Assembly: GCF_013044515.1 (NCBI RefSeq)
Contig: NZ_JABEPR010000003.1
Coordinates: 62,001 to 126,000, forward strand
Source of the DNA: Sphingomonas sp. ID1715
GTDB lineage: Bacteria > Pseudomonadota > Alphaproteobacteria > Sphingomonadales > Sphingomonadaceae
Length of the DNA: 64,000 nucleotides
Direction of reading: 5' to 3'
A model generated the notes under the pieces. It saw nothing but the letters and a program-made list of their open reading frames with translations. It had not been told where the DNA came from and did no database searches. The stretch's first letter is position 1. Every line of letters begins with the position of its first letter. A program made the position numbers and the translations under genes. Shown here in pieces: positions 1-8,213 of this stretch.

Positions 1-825
1 ACGCCGAAGAAGGGCACCGACTGGGCGAGCGAAGCGAAGGGCATTTTCTGGCTGATCCTGGCCGTGCTCGGCTTTCACAGCTTCATCGCAAAGCCCTTCT
101 ATATTCCGTCCGAATCGATGATGCCGGGGCTGCTGGTCGGCGACCGGCTCGTGGTCACCAAATATCCCTATGGCTGGTCGTTCGTGTCGCCGACCTTTCA
201 CCTGCTGCCCTATATGCCGGGCCGGCTGTTCGGCAGCCTGCCCAAGCGCGGTGATGTGGTGATCGTGTCCCCGCCGGGCGCGCGCCAGGACTATATCAAG
301 CGCGTGATCGGCCTGCCGGGCGATCGGCTCGAGATGCGCAATGGCGCCGTGCTGATCAACGGCGTGCCGATCAAGCGCAGCCTGCCCGTGCCGCGCCTGC
401 TGCCGGTGGACGAGAACGCACCGTGCAGCGACATCCAGTTTCCCGGCCGGCTCGTCACCGGCCCGGACAGCAAGCCCTATTGCGAACTGCCGATCGTGCG
501 CGAGACGCTGCCCAACGGCCGCAGCTATGACACGATCGAGCTCGGCGCGAGCCGCACCGACGATTTCGCGCCGATGACGATTCCCGCCAATCACGTTTTT
601 CTGATGGGCGACAATCGCGACCGCTCGGCCGACAGCCGCGTGTCGCTGGCCGAGGGCGGGCTGGGCGGGCCGGTGCCGTGGGAGAATATCGGCGGCCGCG
701 CCGAGTTCATCACCTTCTCGCTCGACGGCACCGCCGAATGGTACAATCCGATCAGCTGGCTCGAGGCGCTGCGGCCCGGCCGCGCCGGCTCCTCGCTCCA
801 CCCGCAGGAAGCCGACGCCCGGTGA
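1..825 (+). CDS. lepB: Signal peptidase I, 5' end outside the window
   Basis: Type I signal peptidase, the inner-membrane serine protease that removes Sec and Tat signal peptides on the periplasmic side. The frame is open from base 1, so the gene starts upstream; a GTG at 64 would cut into the membrane helix and is not the start. In the visible 274 residues there is a transmembrane helix (about 15-30), the Ser motif IPSESM with catalytic Ser39, the Lys motif YIKRVIGLPGD with catalytic Lys100, and the box-E motif MGDNRDRS near 202-209. The stop overlaps the next gene by 4 nt (GTGA). The fold and active site are certain; only the N-terminus is missing. Confidence 0.95.
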   Translation, partial: TPKKGTDWASEAKGIFWLILAVLGFHSFIAKPFYIPSESMMPGLLVGDRLVVTKYPYGWSFVSPTFHLLPYMPGRLFGSLPKRGDVVIVSPPGARQDYIKRVIGLPGDRLEMRNGAVLINGVPIKRSLPVPRLLPVDENAPCSDIQFPGRLVTGPDSKPYCELPIVRETLPNGRSYDTIELGASRTDDFAPMTIPANHVFLMGDNRDRSADSRVSLAEGGLGGPVPWENIGGRAEFITFSLDGTAEWYNPISWLEALRPGRAGSSLHPQEADAR

Positions 826-1883
826 GCGAGGAACTCGCCCCCGTCACCACCGCAGCTCCTGCCGAAATGCGCGATCCGCTCGTCCGGGCGGAGATGAAGC
901 GCGCCGGCGTCTGGTTCGGCATCGCCGCCGCGCTCGCCCTTGCCGTGCTGCTGGTCCAGCCCCTGCTGCTGATCTTCGCCGGCCTGGTCTTCGCATCGAT
1001 GCTCGATGGAGGGGCGCGTCTGCTCGGGCGCGTACTCCCGATCGGCCGCAGCTGGCGGATCACGATCGTGCTGCTCGCCGCGCTCGCCTTTATCGCGGGC
1101 GTTTTCTACTGGACTGGGGTCGAGATCGCGAACCAAGCAGAACAGCTCTGGGTGACACTGCAGGCGCAGGGCACCCGCTTCATCGCCTGGCTGTCGGGCA
1201 TGGGCATCGTGCCGGCGCAGAAGGACCTGATGGACTTCGGCCGCCAGGCGCTCGGCTCGATCGGACGCATCACCGGCTATGTCGGCACGGTCTTCGGCGC
1301 GCTGACCAGCGCGTTCCTGGTCATCGTCATCGGCCTGTTCATCGCGCTTGAGCCACGGCTCTACGAACGCGGCCTCGCCTGGCTGATCCCGACCCGCCAA
1401 CGCCCGCACACGCGGGTTACCATCGATCGCATGGCGCACACGATGCGCCGACTGATGGCCGGGCGCCTGCTCGGCATGGTCGTCGAAGGCATATTGACCT
1501 GGATCGCGCTCAGCATCGGCGGCGTGCCGATCGCGCTGCTGCTCGGCATCCTGACCGGTCTGCTCGCTTTCATTCCCAACGTCGGCGCCTTCATTTCGGG
1601 CGTGATCATGGTCGCGGTCGGCTTCTCGGCCGGCGTCGACACGGGTCTATGGGCGATCGGCACCTATTTCGTCGTGCAGACCTTCGACGGCTATGTGCTG
1701 CTGCCGATCGTCGCGCGAAAGACGGTCGACCTGCCGCCCGCCCTCACGCTCGGCACGCAGATCCTGCTCGGCACCTTGCTCGGCTTCATGGGCCTGCTCC
1801 TCGCCGATCCGATCACCGCGATGATCAAAGTTTGGCTGGAGCGTGGCTCGGAGCGGGAAGAAGAAAAGGCGGCAACCTCCTAG
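822..1883 (+). CDS. AI-2E family (PerM/YhhT-like) membrane permease
   Basis: Polytopic inner-membrane protein of 353 residues in the AI-2E exporter/PerM superfamily. The substrate cannot be told from sequence; some members move autoinducer-2, others are Na+/H+ antiporters. Several hydrophobic helices are visible, including the usual early pair and the C-terminal run around LLGILTGLLAFIPNVGAF, a family hallmark (PxxG). The GTG at 822 is chosen because it overlaps the lepB stop as GTGA and yields VSEELAP as the N-terminus. The frame is open further upstream, but that part only overlaps lepB. Cotranscription with lepB is likely. Confidence 0.85.
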   Translation: MSEELAPVTTAAPAEMRDPLVRAEMKRAGVWFGIAAALALAVLLVQPLLLIFAGLVFASMLDGGARLLGRVLPIGRSWRITIVLLAALAFIAGVFYWTGVEIANQAEQLWVTLQAQGTRFIAWLSGMGIVPAQKDLMDFGRQALGSIGRITGYVGTVFGALTSAFLVIVIGLFIALEPRLYERGLAWLIPTRQRPHTRVTIDRMAHTMRRLMAGRLLGMVVEGILTWIALSIGGVPIALLLGILTGLLAFIPNVGAFISGVIMVAVGFSAGVDTGLWAIGTYFVVQTFDGYVLLPIVARKTVDLPPALTLGTQILLGTLLGFMGLLLADPITAMIKVWLERGSEREEEKAATS

Positions 1884-1885
1884 TT

Positions 1886-1955
1886 CCCCTGCGCAAGCAG
1901 GGGTCCAGGATCGCGCGTTCCTTTCCGCCCTTCTGGGCTCCTGCCTTCGCAGGAG
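1886..1955. repeat. Two short palindromes (REP-like)
   Basis: Two perfect hairpins lie in the gap between convergent genes: CCCCTGC/GCAGGGG at 1886-1903 and CTCCTGC/GCAGGAG at 1938-1955. Both have 7-bp stems and 4-nt loops. No T-run follows either, so they look like dispersed sphingomonad intergenic palindromes that could also act as weak bidirectional terminators or RNA stabilisers. Confidence 0.6.
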
Positions 1956-1967
1956 AACCGATGATGC

Positions 1968-2540
1968 TTAGCGCTGCCCGGGCATGCCGCCCGGAGCGCC
2001 ACCCATTTGCTGTTGCATCTGCATCTGCTGCAGCACCGCCATCGGCAGGAACTCGATCAGTTCGACATCGAACACGAGCAGCGAGTTGGCCGGGATCGGA
2101 CCGGCTGCCCGCTCGCCATAGCCGAGCTCCGGCTTGATCCAGAGGCGATACTTGCCGCCCTTCTGCATCAGCTTCAGACCCTCGGAAAAGCCGGGAACGA
2201 CCTGAGCCACGGGCAGCGGGGAGCGCTCATTCTGGTCGAAGACGGTGCCGTCGCGCAACGTTCCCTTGTAGCTGATCAGCGCCACATCGGCATCGGTCGG
2301 CTTGGCGCCTTCGCCCGCTTGCAGCACCTTGTACTGCAGGCCTGACGCGGTCGTCTGCACACCGGCCTGACGCGCGTTCCAGGCGAGGAACTGATCCGTC
2401 GTACCCGTCTGGGCTACCGCTTGCGACGTACCGGCCCAAGCCAGCCACAGAGCCGCCAGCAGTGCCAGGGCAAGCCCGCCCCACAGCATCGCCAGCACGC
2501 GGCGCGGAGTGGGGGCAATGGGAACGGCAGTCACGGACAT
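1968..2540 (-). CDS. FKBP-type peptidyl-prolyl cis-trans isomerase, membrane-anchored
   Basis: A 190-residue protein with one N-terminal hydrophobic segment (about residues 14-37), then an FKBP domain (about 60-165) with the familiar signatures SYKGTLRDGTVFDQN, VVPGFSEGLKLMQKGGK and YGERAAGPIPANSLLVFDVEL. It ends in a low-complexity Met/Gln/Gly tail. It should catalyse proline isomerisation in the periplasm, as a membrane-tethered or exported foldase. The ATG at 2540 is used because it places the hydrophobic segment near the N-terminus. The frame stays open a further 28 codons upstream without a better start. Confidence 0.9.
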   Translation of the reverse strand: MSVTAVPIAPTPRRVLAMLWGGLALALLAALWLAWAGTSQAVAQTGTTDQFLAWNARQAGVQTTASGLQYKVLQAGEGAKPTDADVALISYKGTLRDGTVFDQNERSPLPVAQVVPGFSEGLKLMQKGGKYRLWIKPELGYGERAAGPIPANSLLVFDVELIEFLPMAVLQQMQMQQQMGGAPGGMPGQR

Positions 2541-2582
2541 GAGAGGGCTCCGGTTCGAATGTCGGCGATTCCTTGCCACCGC

Positions 2583-2613
2583 AAAAGAAGACCGTCCATC
2601 CCGGGTAGGACGG
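2583..2613 (-). terminator. Candidate intrinsic terminator of rpsU
   Basis: On the minus strand a CCGTCC/GGACGG stem (2592-2613) is followed by a T-rich tract (bases 2583-2590 read as TCTTCTTTT). It lies about 40 nt downstream of rpsU and before the FKBP gene. The loop is 10 nt, which is long, so strength is uncertain. Confidence 0.55.
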
Positions 2614-2652
2614 ACGGCTTCCAATGTTCCGCCGGGAAAAGGTCGGAAGTGC

Positions 2653-2859
2653 TTATTTCACCCCGTCGCGCTCGGCGCGCTTGCGCTCGAGCTTGCGCGC
2701 GCGGCGGATCGCGGCGGCGCGCTCGCGGGCGCGCTTTTCCGACGGCTTTTCATAGTGACGGCGGAGCTTCATCTCGCGATAGACGCCCTCGCGCTGCAGC
2801 TTCTTCTTGAGGGCGCGCAGCGCCTGGTCGACATTGTTGTCGCGGACGAGGATTTGCAT
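2653..2859 (-). CDS. rpsU: 30S ribosomal protein S21
   Basis: A 68-residue basic protein starting [20 protein letters not shown] and ending in an Arg/Lys-rich tail, the typical S21/bS21 sequence. It sits on the 30S platform near the 3' end of 16S rRNA and assists initiation. The ATG at 2859 gives the conserved N-terminus; the longer open frame upstream is spurious. A candidate terminator follows at 2583-2613. Confidence 0.95.
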   Translation of the reverse strand: MQILVRDNNVDQALRALKKKLQREGVYREMKLRRHYEKPSEKRARERAAAIRRARKLERKRAERDGVK

Positions 2860-3003
2860 AAGGCCGTCAGTCTCCGTTTCTTCACAGCGGTCCGGTGGCC
2901 GCTCACTCGGCCCGCCAAACGCCAAACATAGCAAGTGGTTCGTCGCACCCCAAGGCGCGCCGCGAAAGGCGCCCTCTACACATCCGCACCTGAGTCGACA
3001 AGC

Positions 3004-3031
3004 AAAAAGCCCCACCGTCGCCGGCGGGGCT
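3004..3031 (-). terminator. Intrinsic terminator after sciP
   Basis: On the minus strand an AGCCCC...GGGGCT stem, extended to about 10 bp with one mismatch, is followed directly by five T residues (3004-3008). It lies 24 nt past the sciP stop. This is a canonical rho-independent terminator. Confidence 0.85.
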
Positions 3032-3054
3032 CTTCGCATCACCTCGGGAGGCGA

Positions 3055-3357
3055 TTAATACTTCTGCTGGCGCTCGTAGAGCGACTTATAGTGCTGGATG
3101 CGGGTGACGCGCAGGCCGGGCATGCCGGAGCGGTCGACGGCGCGCTGCCAGGCGGCGAACTCTTCCACGGTCAGATCATAGCGTTCGCAAACCTCGTCCA
3201 CTGTCAGCAGGCCGCCATTGACGGCAGCCACCACCTCAGCCTTGCGGCGCACCACCCAGCGGCTGGTGCCCGGTGCCGGCAGCGTCTCCAGCGTGAGCGG
3301 CTCGCCGAGCGGGCCGATGACCTGAGCGGGACGGATTTTCTGGTTTTCGAACATCAT
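3055..3357 (-). CDS. sciP: SciP-like DUF1153 protein (CtrA antagonist)
   Basis: A 100-residue DUF1153 protein. In Caulobacter the homologue SciP is a small helix-turn-helix protein that blocks CtrA-dependent transcription and is timed to the cell cycle. Visible family sequence includes RWVVRRKAEVVAAVNGGLLT, ERYDLTVEEFAAWQRAVDR and RVTRIQHYK, which spans the helical DNA-binding core. Two adjacent ATGs (3357 and 3354) follow a GAGG Shine-Dalgarno; spacing slightly favours the second. The gene is monocistronic, with its own terminator. That it acts on CtrA here is inferred from the family. Confidence 0.85.
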   Translation of the reverse strand: MMFENQKIRPAQVIGPLGEPLTLETLPAPGTSRWVVRRKAEVVAAVNGGLLTVDEVCERYDLTVEEFAAWQRAVDRSGMPGLRVTRIQHYKSLYERQQKY

Positions 3358-3462
3358 GACCTCAAAGCAACTGCGGCTCGTTTCAGGAGCCAAACGCGAA
3401 CGCGGCATCGGTTTAGCCGACCGGGGTTCAGGAACGTTGAAATGCGAGGGTAAACATCGGCG

Positions 3463-3723
3463 TCACGTTCCTTTCGGCGGCGTTAGCAAAGAGGCGACGC
3501 CGGTGTTGAAGCTGGCTCCCGACACTGCGCCGCGGCGGCGACGAGCGGCGAATAATTCGATCAGCGATACCGGGCTCACCTGACCGGCCTCGGACGAAGC
3601 GATCACCTGGGCGGTCGGGCTCGCCGCCTGCCGCGCCACCGCCATCGCGACGATCGTCGCGAAGTCTGGTTTGGCCGGCTGCGCGGTCAGCTTCCATTCC
3701 GATATGCCCTTATGCTGCTTCAT
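3463..3723 (-). CDS. Small hypothetical protein
   Basis: An 86-residue frame with a strong Shine-Dalgarno (GGGGGA, about 5 nt before the ATG at 3723). I do not recognise it. The N-terminus is charged, the middle is Ala/Ser/Val-rich and may be helical, and a basic patch (AARRRRG) lies near residue 60. There is no signal peptide or membrane segment. Support comes from the ribosome site and from filling an otherwise empty 500-base gap between sciP and mnmA. A competing overlapping frame at 3428-3697 looks like a composition artefact. Confidence 0.45.
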   Translation of the reverse strand: MKQHKGISEWKLTAQPAKPDFATIVAMAVARQAASPTAQVIASSEAGQVSPVSLIELFAARRRRGAVSGASFNTGVASLLTPPKGT

Positions 3724-3851
3724 CCATCCCCCGTTCTCGCAGGTCGGTGTAGCGGAGAGGATTGAAGCCCAAGTAAAAGCGATTGCGGGAAATCCGCCAC
3801 AGTGCGGCAGCTTTTTGCCGCTCGGGTGACGGCGCGCGGCGGCGCGCCTAT

Positions 3852-4973
3852 ATGCCCGGCGACATGTTCGCGGATTTCCAGCTCGGCGCCGATCTGACCG
3901 GCAAGCGCATCGTCGTGGCGATGTCGGGCGGCGTCGATTCGTCGGTCGTGGCGGCGCTCGCCGCCAGGTCGGGCGCGGAGACGATCGGTGTTACGCTGCA
4001 GCTCTACGATCATGGCGCCGCGGTCGGGCGGACCGGCAGCTGCTGCGCCGGCCAAGACATTCGCGATGCCCGCGCGGTGTGCGACCGGCTCGGCATCGCG
4101 CACTATGTGTTCGATCACGAGAGCGCGTTCCGCAGTTCGGTGATCAACCAGTTCGCCGACGAATATCTCGCCGGCCGCACGCCCATCCCCTGCGTCCGCT
4201 GCAACATGGGCGTGAAGTTCACCGACCTGTTCCGCCTGGCCCGCGACCTCGGCGCCGACTGCCTGGCGACCGGCCATTATGTCCGCCGGGTCGAGGGAGC
4301 GGACGGGCCGGAGCTGCACCGCGCCGCCGACCCGGCGCGCGACCAGAGCTATTTCCTGTTCGCGACGACCGCCGCCCAGCTCGACTTTCTGCGCTTCCCG
4401 CTCGGCGGGATGCCGAAGCCCGAGGTGCGCGCGATCGCCGCCGAACTCGGCCTCGGCGTCGCGGCCAAGCCGGACAGCCAGGACATCTGCTTCGTGCCCG
4501 ATGGCGACTATGCCGGGCTGGTCAGGAAGCTGCGGCCCGAGGCGGAGACCGCGGGCGAGATCGTCGACCTCTCAGGTCGGGTGATCGGCCGGCACAAGGG
4601 GCTGATCCACTTCACCGTCGGCCAACGCAAGGGGCTCGAGATCGGCGGCCAGCCCGAGCCGCTTTATGTCGTGCGGCTGGAGGCGGAGCAGCGGCGCGTC
4701 GTCGTCGGCCCGAAGCGGGCGCTGGCGGTCGGCGCGGCACGGCTGAGCGACATCAACTGGCTCGGCGGCGGCTATCAGGGGCCGATGACCGCCAAGGTCC
4801 GCTCGCTTGCCAAGCCGGTGCCGGCGGTGCTGGACGGCGACACCATCCGCTTCCTGCAGCCCGAATATGGCGTGAGCCCCGGCCAGGCGGCAGTGCTTTA
4901 TGCCGGCGACCGGGTGCTCGGCGGCGGCTGGATCGAGGCGACCGAGCCCGCCGCACTGGCCGAAGCCGCCTAG
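3852..4973 (+). CDS. mnmA: tRNA-specific 2-thiouridylase MnmA
   Basis: MnmA thiolates U34 of tRNA-Lys, -Glu and -Gln, using sulfur relayed from IscS and ATP-activated uridine. The 373-residue protein shows the PP-loop SGGVDSS (about 25-31), the catalytic Cys114 in [11 protein letters not shown], and the second active-site Cys213 in [10 protein letters not shown], so both redox cysteines are present. A C-terminal beta-barrel domain follows. The ATG at 3852 is preferred over the in-frame TTG at 3783; ATG 3864 is also possible. The stop codon is shared with the convergent DUF1801 gene through CTAG. Confidence 0.95.
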   Translation: MPGDMFADFQLGADLTGKRIVVAMSGGVDSSVVAALAARSGAETIGVTLQLYDHGAAVGRTGSCCAGQDIRDARAVCDRLGIAHYVFDHESAFRSSVINQFADEYLAGRTPIPCVRCNMGVKFTDLFRLARDLGADCLATGHYVRRVEGADGPELHRAADPARDQSYFLFATTAAQLDFLRFPLGGMPKPEVRAIAAELGLGVAAKPDSQDICFVPDGDYAGLVRKLRPEAETAGEIVDLSGRVIGRHKGLIHFTVGQRKGLEIGGQPEPLYVVRLEAEQRRVVVGPKRALAVGAARLSDINWLGGGYQGPMTAKVRSLAKPVPAVLDGDTIRFLQPEYGVSPGQAAVLYAGDRVLGGGWIEATEPAALAEAA

Positions 4974-5326
4974 GCTGCGCCGCTCGCCAGGTTCTGCGCG
5001 ACCGCAGCGCGGATCAACGTGGCGAAGGCCTGTTCGTCGAGCGCATCGCCCTCCCTCAGGTCGATCGCGCGGCGCGTGCCCGCGTCGAGACTGGCATTGA
5101 ACAGCCCGGCCGGGTCGGGCAGTGCCGCGCCCTGCGCGAAGGTCAGCTTCACCTTGTCCTTATAGGTTTCGCCGGTGCACAGGATGCCGCCGCGTTCCCA
5201 GACCGGCACGCCGGCGGGGTTGGACGGCTTCTTCCACTTAACCGTCTCGACCACTGCCGGGTCGGCGGCGCGGATCAGCTGCCGCACCCGCTCGATCACT
5301 GCGTCCCGCCAATCGGCTTCGCTCAT
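4970..5326 (-). CDS. DUF1801 domain protein
   Basis: A 118-residue cytosolic protein of the DUF1801 (YdhG-like) family. Recognisable sequence includes [38 protein letters not shown] and the Asp/Glu-rich C-terminal region with [19 protein letters not shown]. The biochemical role of the family is not established. It is convergent with mnmA, overlapping by 4 nt so that the two stop codons share CTAG. It lies 11 nt downstream of the NTF2-like gene on the same strand and may be cotranscribed with it. Confidence 0.75.
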   Translation of the reverse strand: MSEADWRDAVIERVRQLIRAADPAVVETVKWKKPSNPAGVPVWERGGILCTGETYKDKVKLTFAQGAALPDPAGLFNASLDAGTRRAIDLREGDALDEQAFATLIRAAVAQNLASGAA

Positions 5327-5337
5327 CCCGACCTCCG

Positions 5338-5865
<528 letters not shown>

Positions 5866-5878
5866 GGTTGGTCTCCCT

Positions 5879-5900
5879 GTGTATTGCCAAGACAATACAC
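5879..5900. promoter_or_regulatory. Perfect palindrome, probable operator
   Basis: Arms GTGTATTG (5879-5886) and CAATACAC (5893-5900) are perfect inverted repeats with a 6-nt spacer. The site lies 14 nt upstream of the NTF2-like start, where a repressor would cover the promoter or 5' UTR. I cannot assign a regulator family with confidence. Confidence 0.6.
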
Positions 5901-6121
5901 CAGCGCAGCGACGCCGGCAGCGGCCGTCGACGAACCTGCCGCTGCCGGCGACCAGCCGATCGGCGGCACCGCGGCAAACGGCCCGCGCGGCTTCCCGCAC
6001 ATTCCGCACGATGTGCACATTCCGCACATTCTGCACGTGCAACATGAGAATTTCGGGCCTGATCGACGGGTGCGACACAGGGGAGAGGCTAACAGGCGGG
6101 CGCGCGTGTAGGACAGCGAAA

Positions 6122-6655
6122 TCAGGCGGGACGATAGGCCAGGCGGAGCACGTCGCCGTCCATCCGGTCGTGCGCGACGAGGCGGAGCGGCGGGCGGGCG
6201 CCGGCGAAATAGGGCGTGCCGCCGCCCAACACCACCGGGTGGAGGTACATGCGATATTCGTCGATCAGGCCGAGCTCGGTCAGCCGCCCGGCGAGCATCG
6301 GCCCGGCGACCTCGATCTCGCCGTCATGGGCGGCCTTCAGCCGCGCGACCTCGCCCGCCAGATCGCCGGCGTCGAGCAGCCGCGCATTGGGCCCGACCTC
6401 GACAAGCGTGCGCGACACGACCCATTTACGCTGCCGCCGCCACGCCGCCGCAAAGGCGCGATGATCCGCGCCCCATTCCGCCTGGTCCTCGTCCCAATAG
6501 CGCATCAGCTCATAAAGCCGCCGCCCATAGACGCTGCCCACCTGCCCCTCGGCCTCCGCGACGAAGTGCCGGAACAACCCCGGCGCCGGCGCAAACCGGT
6601 CATGATCGACATAGCCGTCAAGGGAGACGTTCATCCCGAAGACGAGGGTGGCCAT
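6122..6655 (-). CDS. Dihydrofolate reductase family (RibD C-terminal) protein
   Basis: A 177-residue protein with a DHFR-like/RibD-C fold. Recognisable features are the N-terminal MATLVFGMNVSLDGYVDHD, the NADPH-site-type GSVYGRRLYELMRYW, and the C-terminal GLIDEYRMYLHPVVLGGGTP. Such stand-alone proteins are predicted NADPH-dependent reductases, usually of unknown substrate, and are not the folate enzyme. The ATG at 6655 has a GGAGAA ribosome site. About 250 nt separate it from the next gene downstream; this gap holds a 9-nt tandem repeat (5998-6042) and the 5879 palindrome. Confidence 0.85.
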   Translation of the reverse strand: MATLVFGMNVSLDGYVDHDRFAPAPGLFRHFVAEAEGQVGSVYGRRLYELMRYWDEDQAEWGADHRAFAAAWRRQRKWVVSRTLVEVGPNARLLDAGDLAGEVARLKAAHDGEIEVAGPMLAGRLTELGLIDEYRMYLHPVVLGGGTPYFAGARPPLRLVAHDRMDGDVLRLAYRPA

Positions 6656-6795
6656 GGTTCTCCTTCCGACGCGACCCGCCGGCAGATCCCGGCTGCTGAC
6701 GGAACCCAACGCCGCATAGCCGGTTGCTTGGCTGAACGACGGAACCGTGCCCGTGCCTCGAGGATTCAAGCGCCATACAACCAAGAAGTCCAGCC

Positions 6796-6969
6796 ATGGC
6801 TGCGAAGCACGAACTGATCGATACCGGCACCGACAAACGCTATGTCCGCCGCGACGAGAGCGGCCAGTTCAGGCATGTCGTCGACCAAGGCAAATCCCTC
6901 TCTGCCGACGCGCGGCATGACGCCAAGACGAAGGTGAAGCCGGGGCAGGGAGATAAAGGCGACCGGTGA
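6796..6969 (+). CDS. Small conserved basic protein (57 aa)
   Basis: A 57-residue frame beginning MAAKHELIDTGTDKRYVRRD, with GQFRHVVDQGKSLSADARHD in the middle and ending in KPGQGDKGDR. It is highly charged and hydrophilic, with no signal or membrane segment. As I recall, short proteins with this RYVRRDE...GQGDKGDR layout recur in alphaproteobacterial genomes as uncharacterised proteins. No function is known. It is easily missed by gene callers because of its size, and no strong Shine-Dalgarno is visible. Its position directly outside the low-G+C island marks the left chromosomal boundary. Confidence 0.7.
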   Translation: MAAKHELIDTGTDKRYVRRDESGQFRHVVDQGKSLSADARHDAKTKVKPGQGDKGDR

Positions 6970-7113
6970 GCCCCGAGAGTAAGGAGCGATCGCAATGGCG
7001 ATCCAGCGACTTACGGGAAGTTAGACGAACCGCGGACGGCCTGGTCCTAAGCCCGCCTAAGGACGAAGACCGACAGCGCAAGATTCACTCCCGCGCCTCA
7101 GGCAAGTCCGTCG

Positions 7114-7680
7114 CTATCGGCGGCTCCGACTATAGCCCATTTGGGCCTCAACGCCTGTCATTCGGAGGCGCCACAGACAAAGCTCAGAACTGATGCCAAA
7201 CTGCTGGCAAATTTGGGCTGGGGTTCGTCCTGCTTTGCGAGCTGCCAACAGCGCCTCCCGGGGAGCCAAAAGAGCTCCGGCAAGCCAGTTAGCCTCTTCT
7301 TCCTGTTCTTGGCTGAAATCGCTCACCAAAAGAATGCCGTCCTCGGAGACGTCAACGCGATTACCCACGTGCTTCAGGCGCACGTGTGAGACCTCATGCA
7401 TCAGCGTATTGCGTTGGCGAGATTTTGGGTGGGCTGGATTCACTATCACCGCGATCAAGCCAGAACTGCGGATGGTCAACCCGGACCAACTATCCGGGTC
7501 CTTTACCGTTAACTGTTCGAGGTCGTTAGCCGCTAGAGGTAGCTCTGCCGGTGATAGAACTATCAGGCCGAGGTGGTCGCAGAGCTCCCACGGGCATAAT
7601 GGCGATAGTTGGTCGAGGCCCATTTCATCGCGGATTTCTGCCGCAATCCTTTCGGCACGGGCCTTAAAACCTCGCTGCAA
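7114..7680 (-). CDS. ImmA/IrrE family metallo-endopeptidase
   Basis: A 188-residue zinc peptidase of the ImmA/IrrE (COG2856) family. The HExxH motif is HEVSH (95-99) within RQRNTLMHEVSHVRLKH, and the third-ligand helix is the family-typical EEEANWLAGALLAP. ImmA, IrrE and CapP cleave partner XRE repressors on stress or DNA-damage signals. The gene follows the XRE gene; the TTG at 7680 is chosen because GGAG overlaps the upstream stop and sits 8 nt before it. An upstream TTG (7728) would overlap the repressor by 44 nt. Translational coupling with the repressor and cleavage of it are inferred from family and context. Confidence 0.88.
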   Translation of the reverse strand: MQRGFKARAERIAAEIRDEMGLDQLSPLCPWELCDHLGLIVLSPAELPLAANDLEQLTVKDPDSWSGLTIRSSGLIAVIVNPAHPKSRQRNTLMHEVSHVRLKHVGNRVDVSEDGILLVSDFSQEQEEEANWLAGALLAPREALLAARKAGRTPAQICQQFGISSELCLWRLRMTGVEAQMGYSRSRR

Positions 7681-7684
7681 CTGC

Positions 7685-8026
7685 TTACTCCGTAAGTGCA
7701 GCCCGCGCCCGGAGGGCCTGCTCCGCAACGACGATAAGGTTGGCTAACGCGGCTGCCGTCTCAGGTCGAGTAGCTCTATCTTTTTTGAAATGAACAGCCG
7801 CTGCAGAGAGCGGCTCCTGTTTAACGGGTGTGCCAAGAAACTCACTTGGATTTACTTTCAACCAAGCGCACACTTTCGCAAACGACTCCAAATCGGGCAT
7901 GTGGCCATTCTCGATTCTCGAGAATGTCGCTGAGCTTATTCCGACTTCTGCGGCTGCGGCTCGCACACCCACACTGCCCCGCTTCTCACGCATGAGGCGG
8001 GCGAGTTCGCTCAGGCGAAGACTCAT
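7685..8026 (-). CDS. XRE-family helix-turn-helix repressor
   Basis: A 113-residue protein. Its Cro/CI-type HTH covers about residues 3-65 (LSELARLMREKRG, VRAAAAEVGISSATFSRIEN, LESFAKVCAWLKVNPSEFLG). A 45-residue C-terminal tail is probably helical, a plausible dimerisation or cleavage region. The ATG at 8026 has a near-perfect GGAGG ribosome site 5 nt upstream. It is divergent from the Ubl operon, with a 187-nt spacer that carries two copies of a GTCTC-N6-GAGAC dyad. The likely role is autorepression plus repression of the Ubl operon, relieved by the downstream ImmA/IrrE peptidase. HTH assignment is firm; the circuit is inferred. Confidence 0.9.
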   Translation of the reverse strand: MSLRLSELARLMREKRGSVGVRAAAAEVGISSATFSRIENGHMPDLESFAKVCAWLKVNPSEFLGTPVKQEPLSAAAVHFKKDRATRPETAAALANLIVVAEQALRARAALTE

Positions 8027-8081
8027 TGATCCTCCGAAAATTGATTCCTGATGGCTTGACGGCAGACGAGCGCCGACATAC

Positions 8082-8136
8082 GTCTCTCCCATGAGACATG
8101 GTCGTCCCAGATACGAGACAGTCTCATGTGTGAGAC
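8082..8136. promoter_or_regulatory. Duplicated operator GTCTC-N6-GAGAC in the divergent promoter region
   Basis: Site 1 (8082-8097) reads GTCTCTCCCATGAGAC and site 2 (8121-8136) reads GTCTCATGTGTGAGAC. Both are 16-nt dyads with the same arms, their centres 39 nt apart. Between them, GAGACAGTCTC (8115-8125) adds overlapping half-sites in inverse orientation. A TTGACG at 8056-8061 could be a -35 element. These are the natural binding sites for the adjacent XRE protein. Confidence 0.7.
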
Positions 8137-8213
8137 ATAGATTCAGAGAACGAAGCGCGAGTCAAGCCAATCCACCGAATGCAGGTGTTCAGACGCCCGG
8201 AAAGGAACACGAG

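Noticed and set aside
6966-7193. Open frame from GTG 6966 to 7193 on the plus strand
   Set aside because: It starts inside the stop region of the 57-residue gene, overlaps the ImmA/IrrE gene, and has no ribosome site or recognisable sequence.
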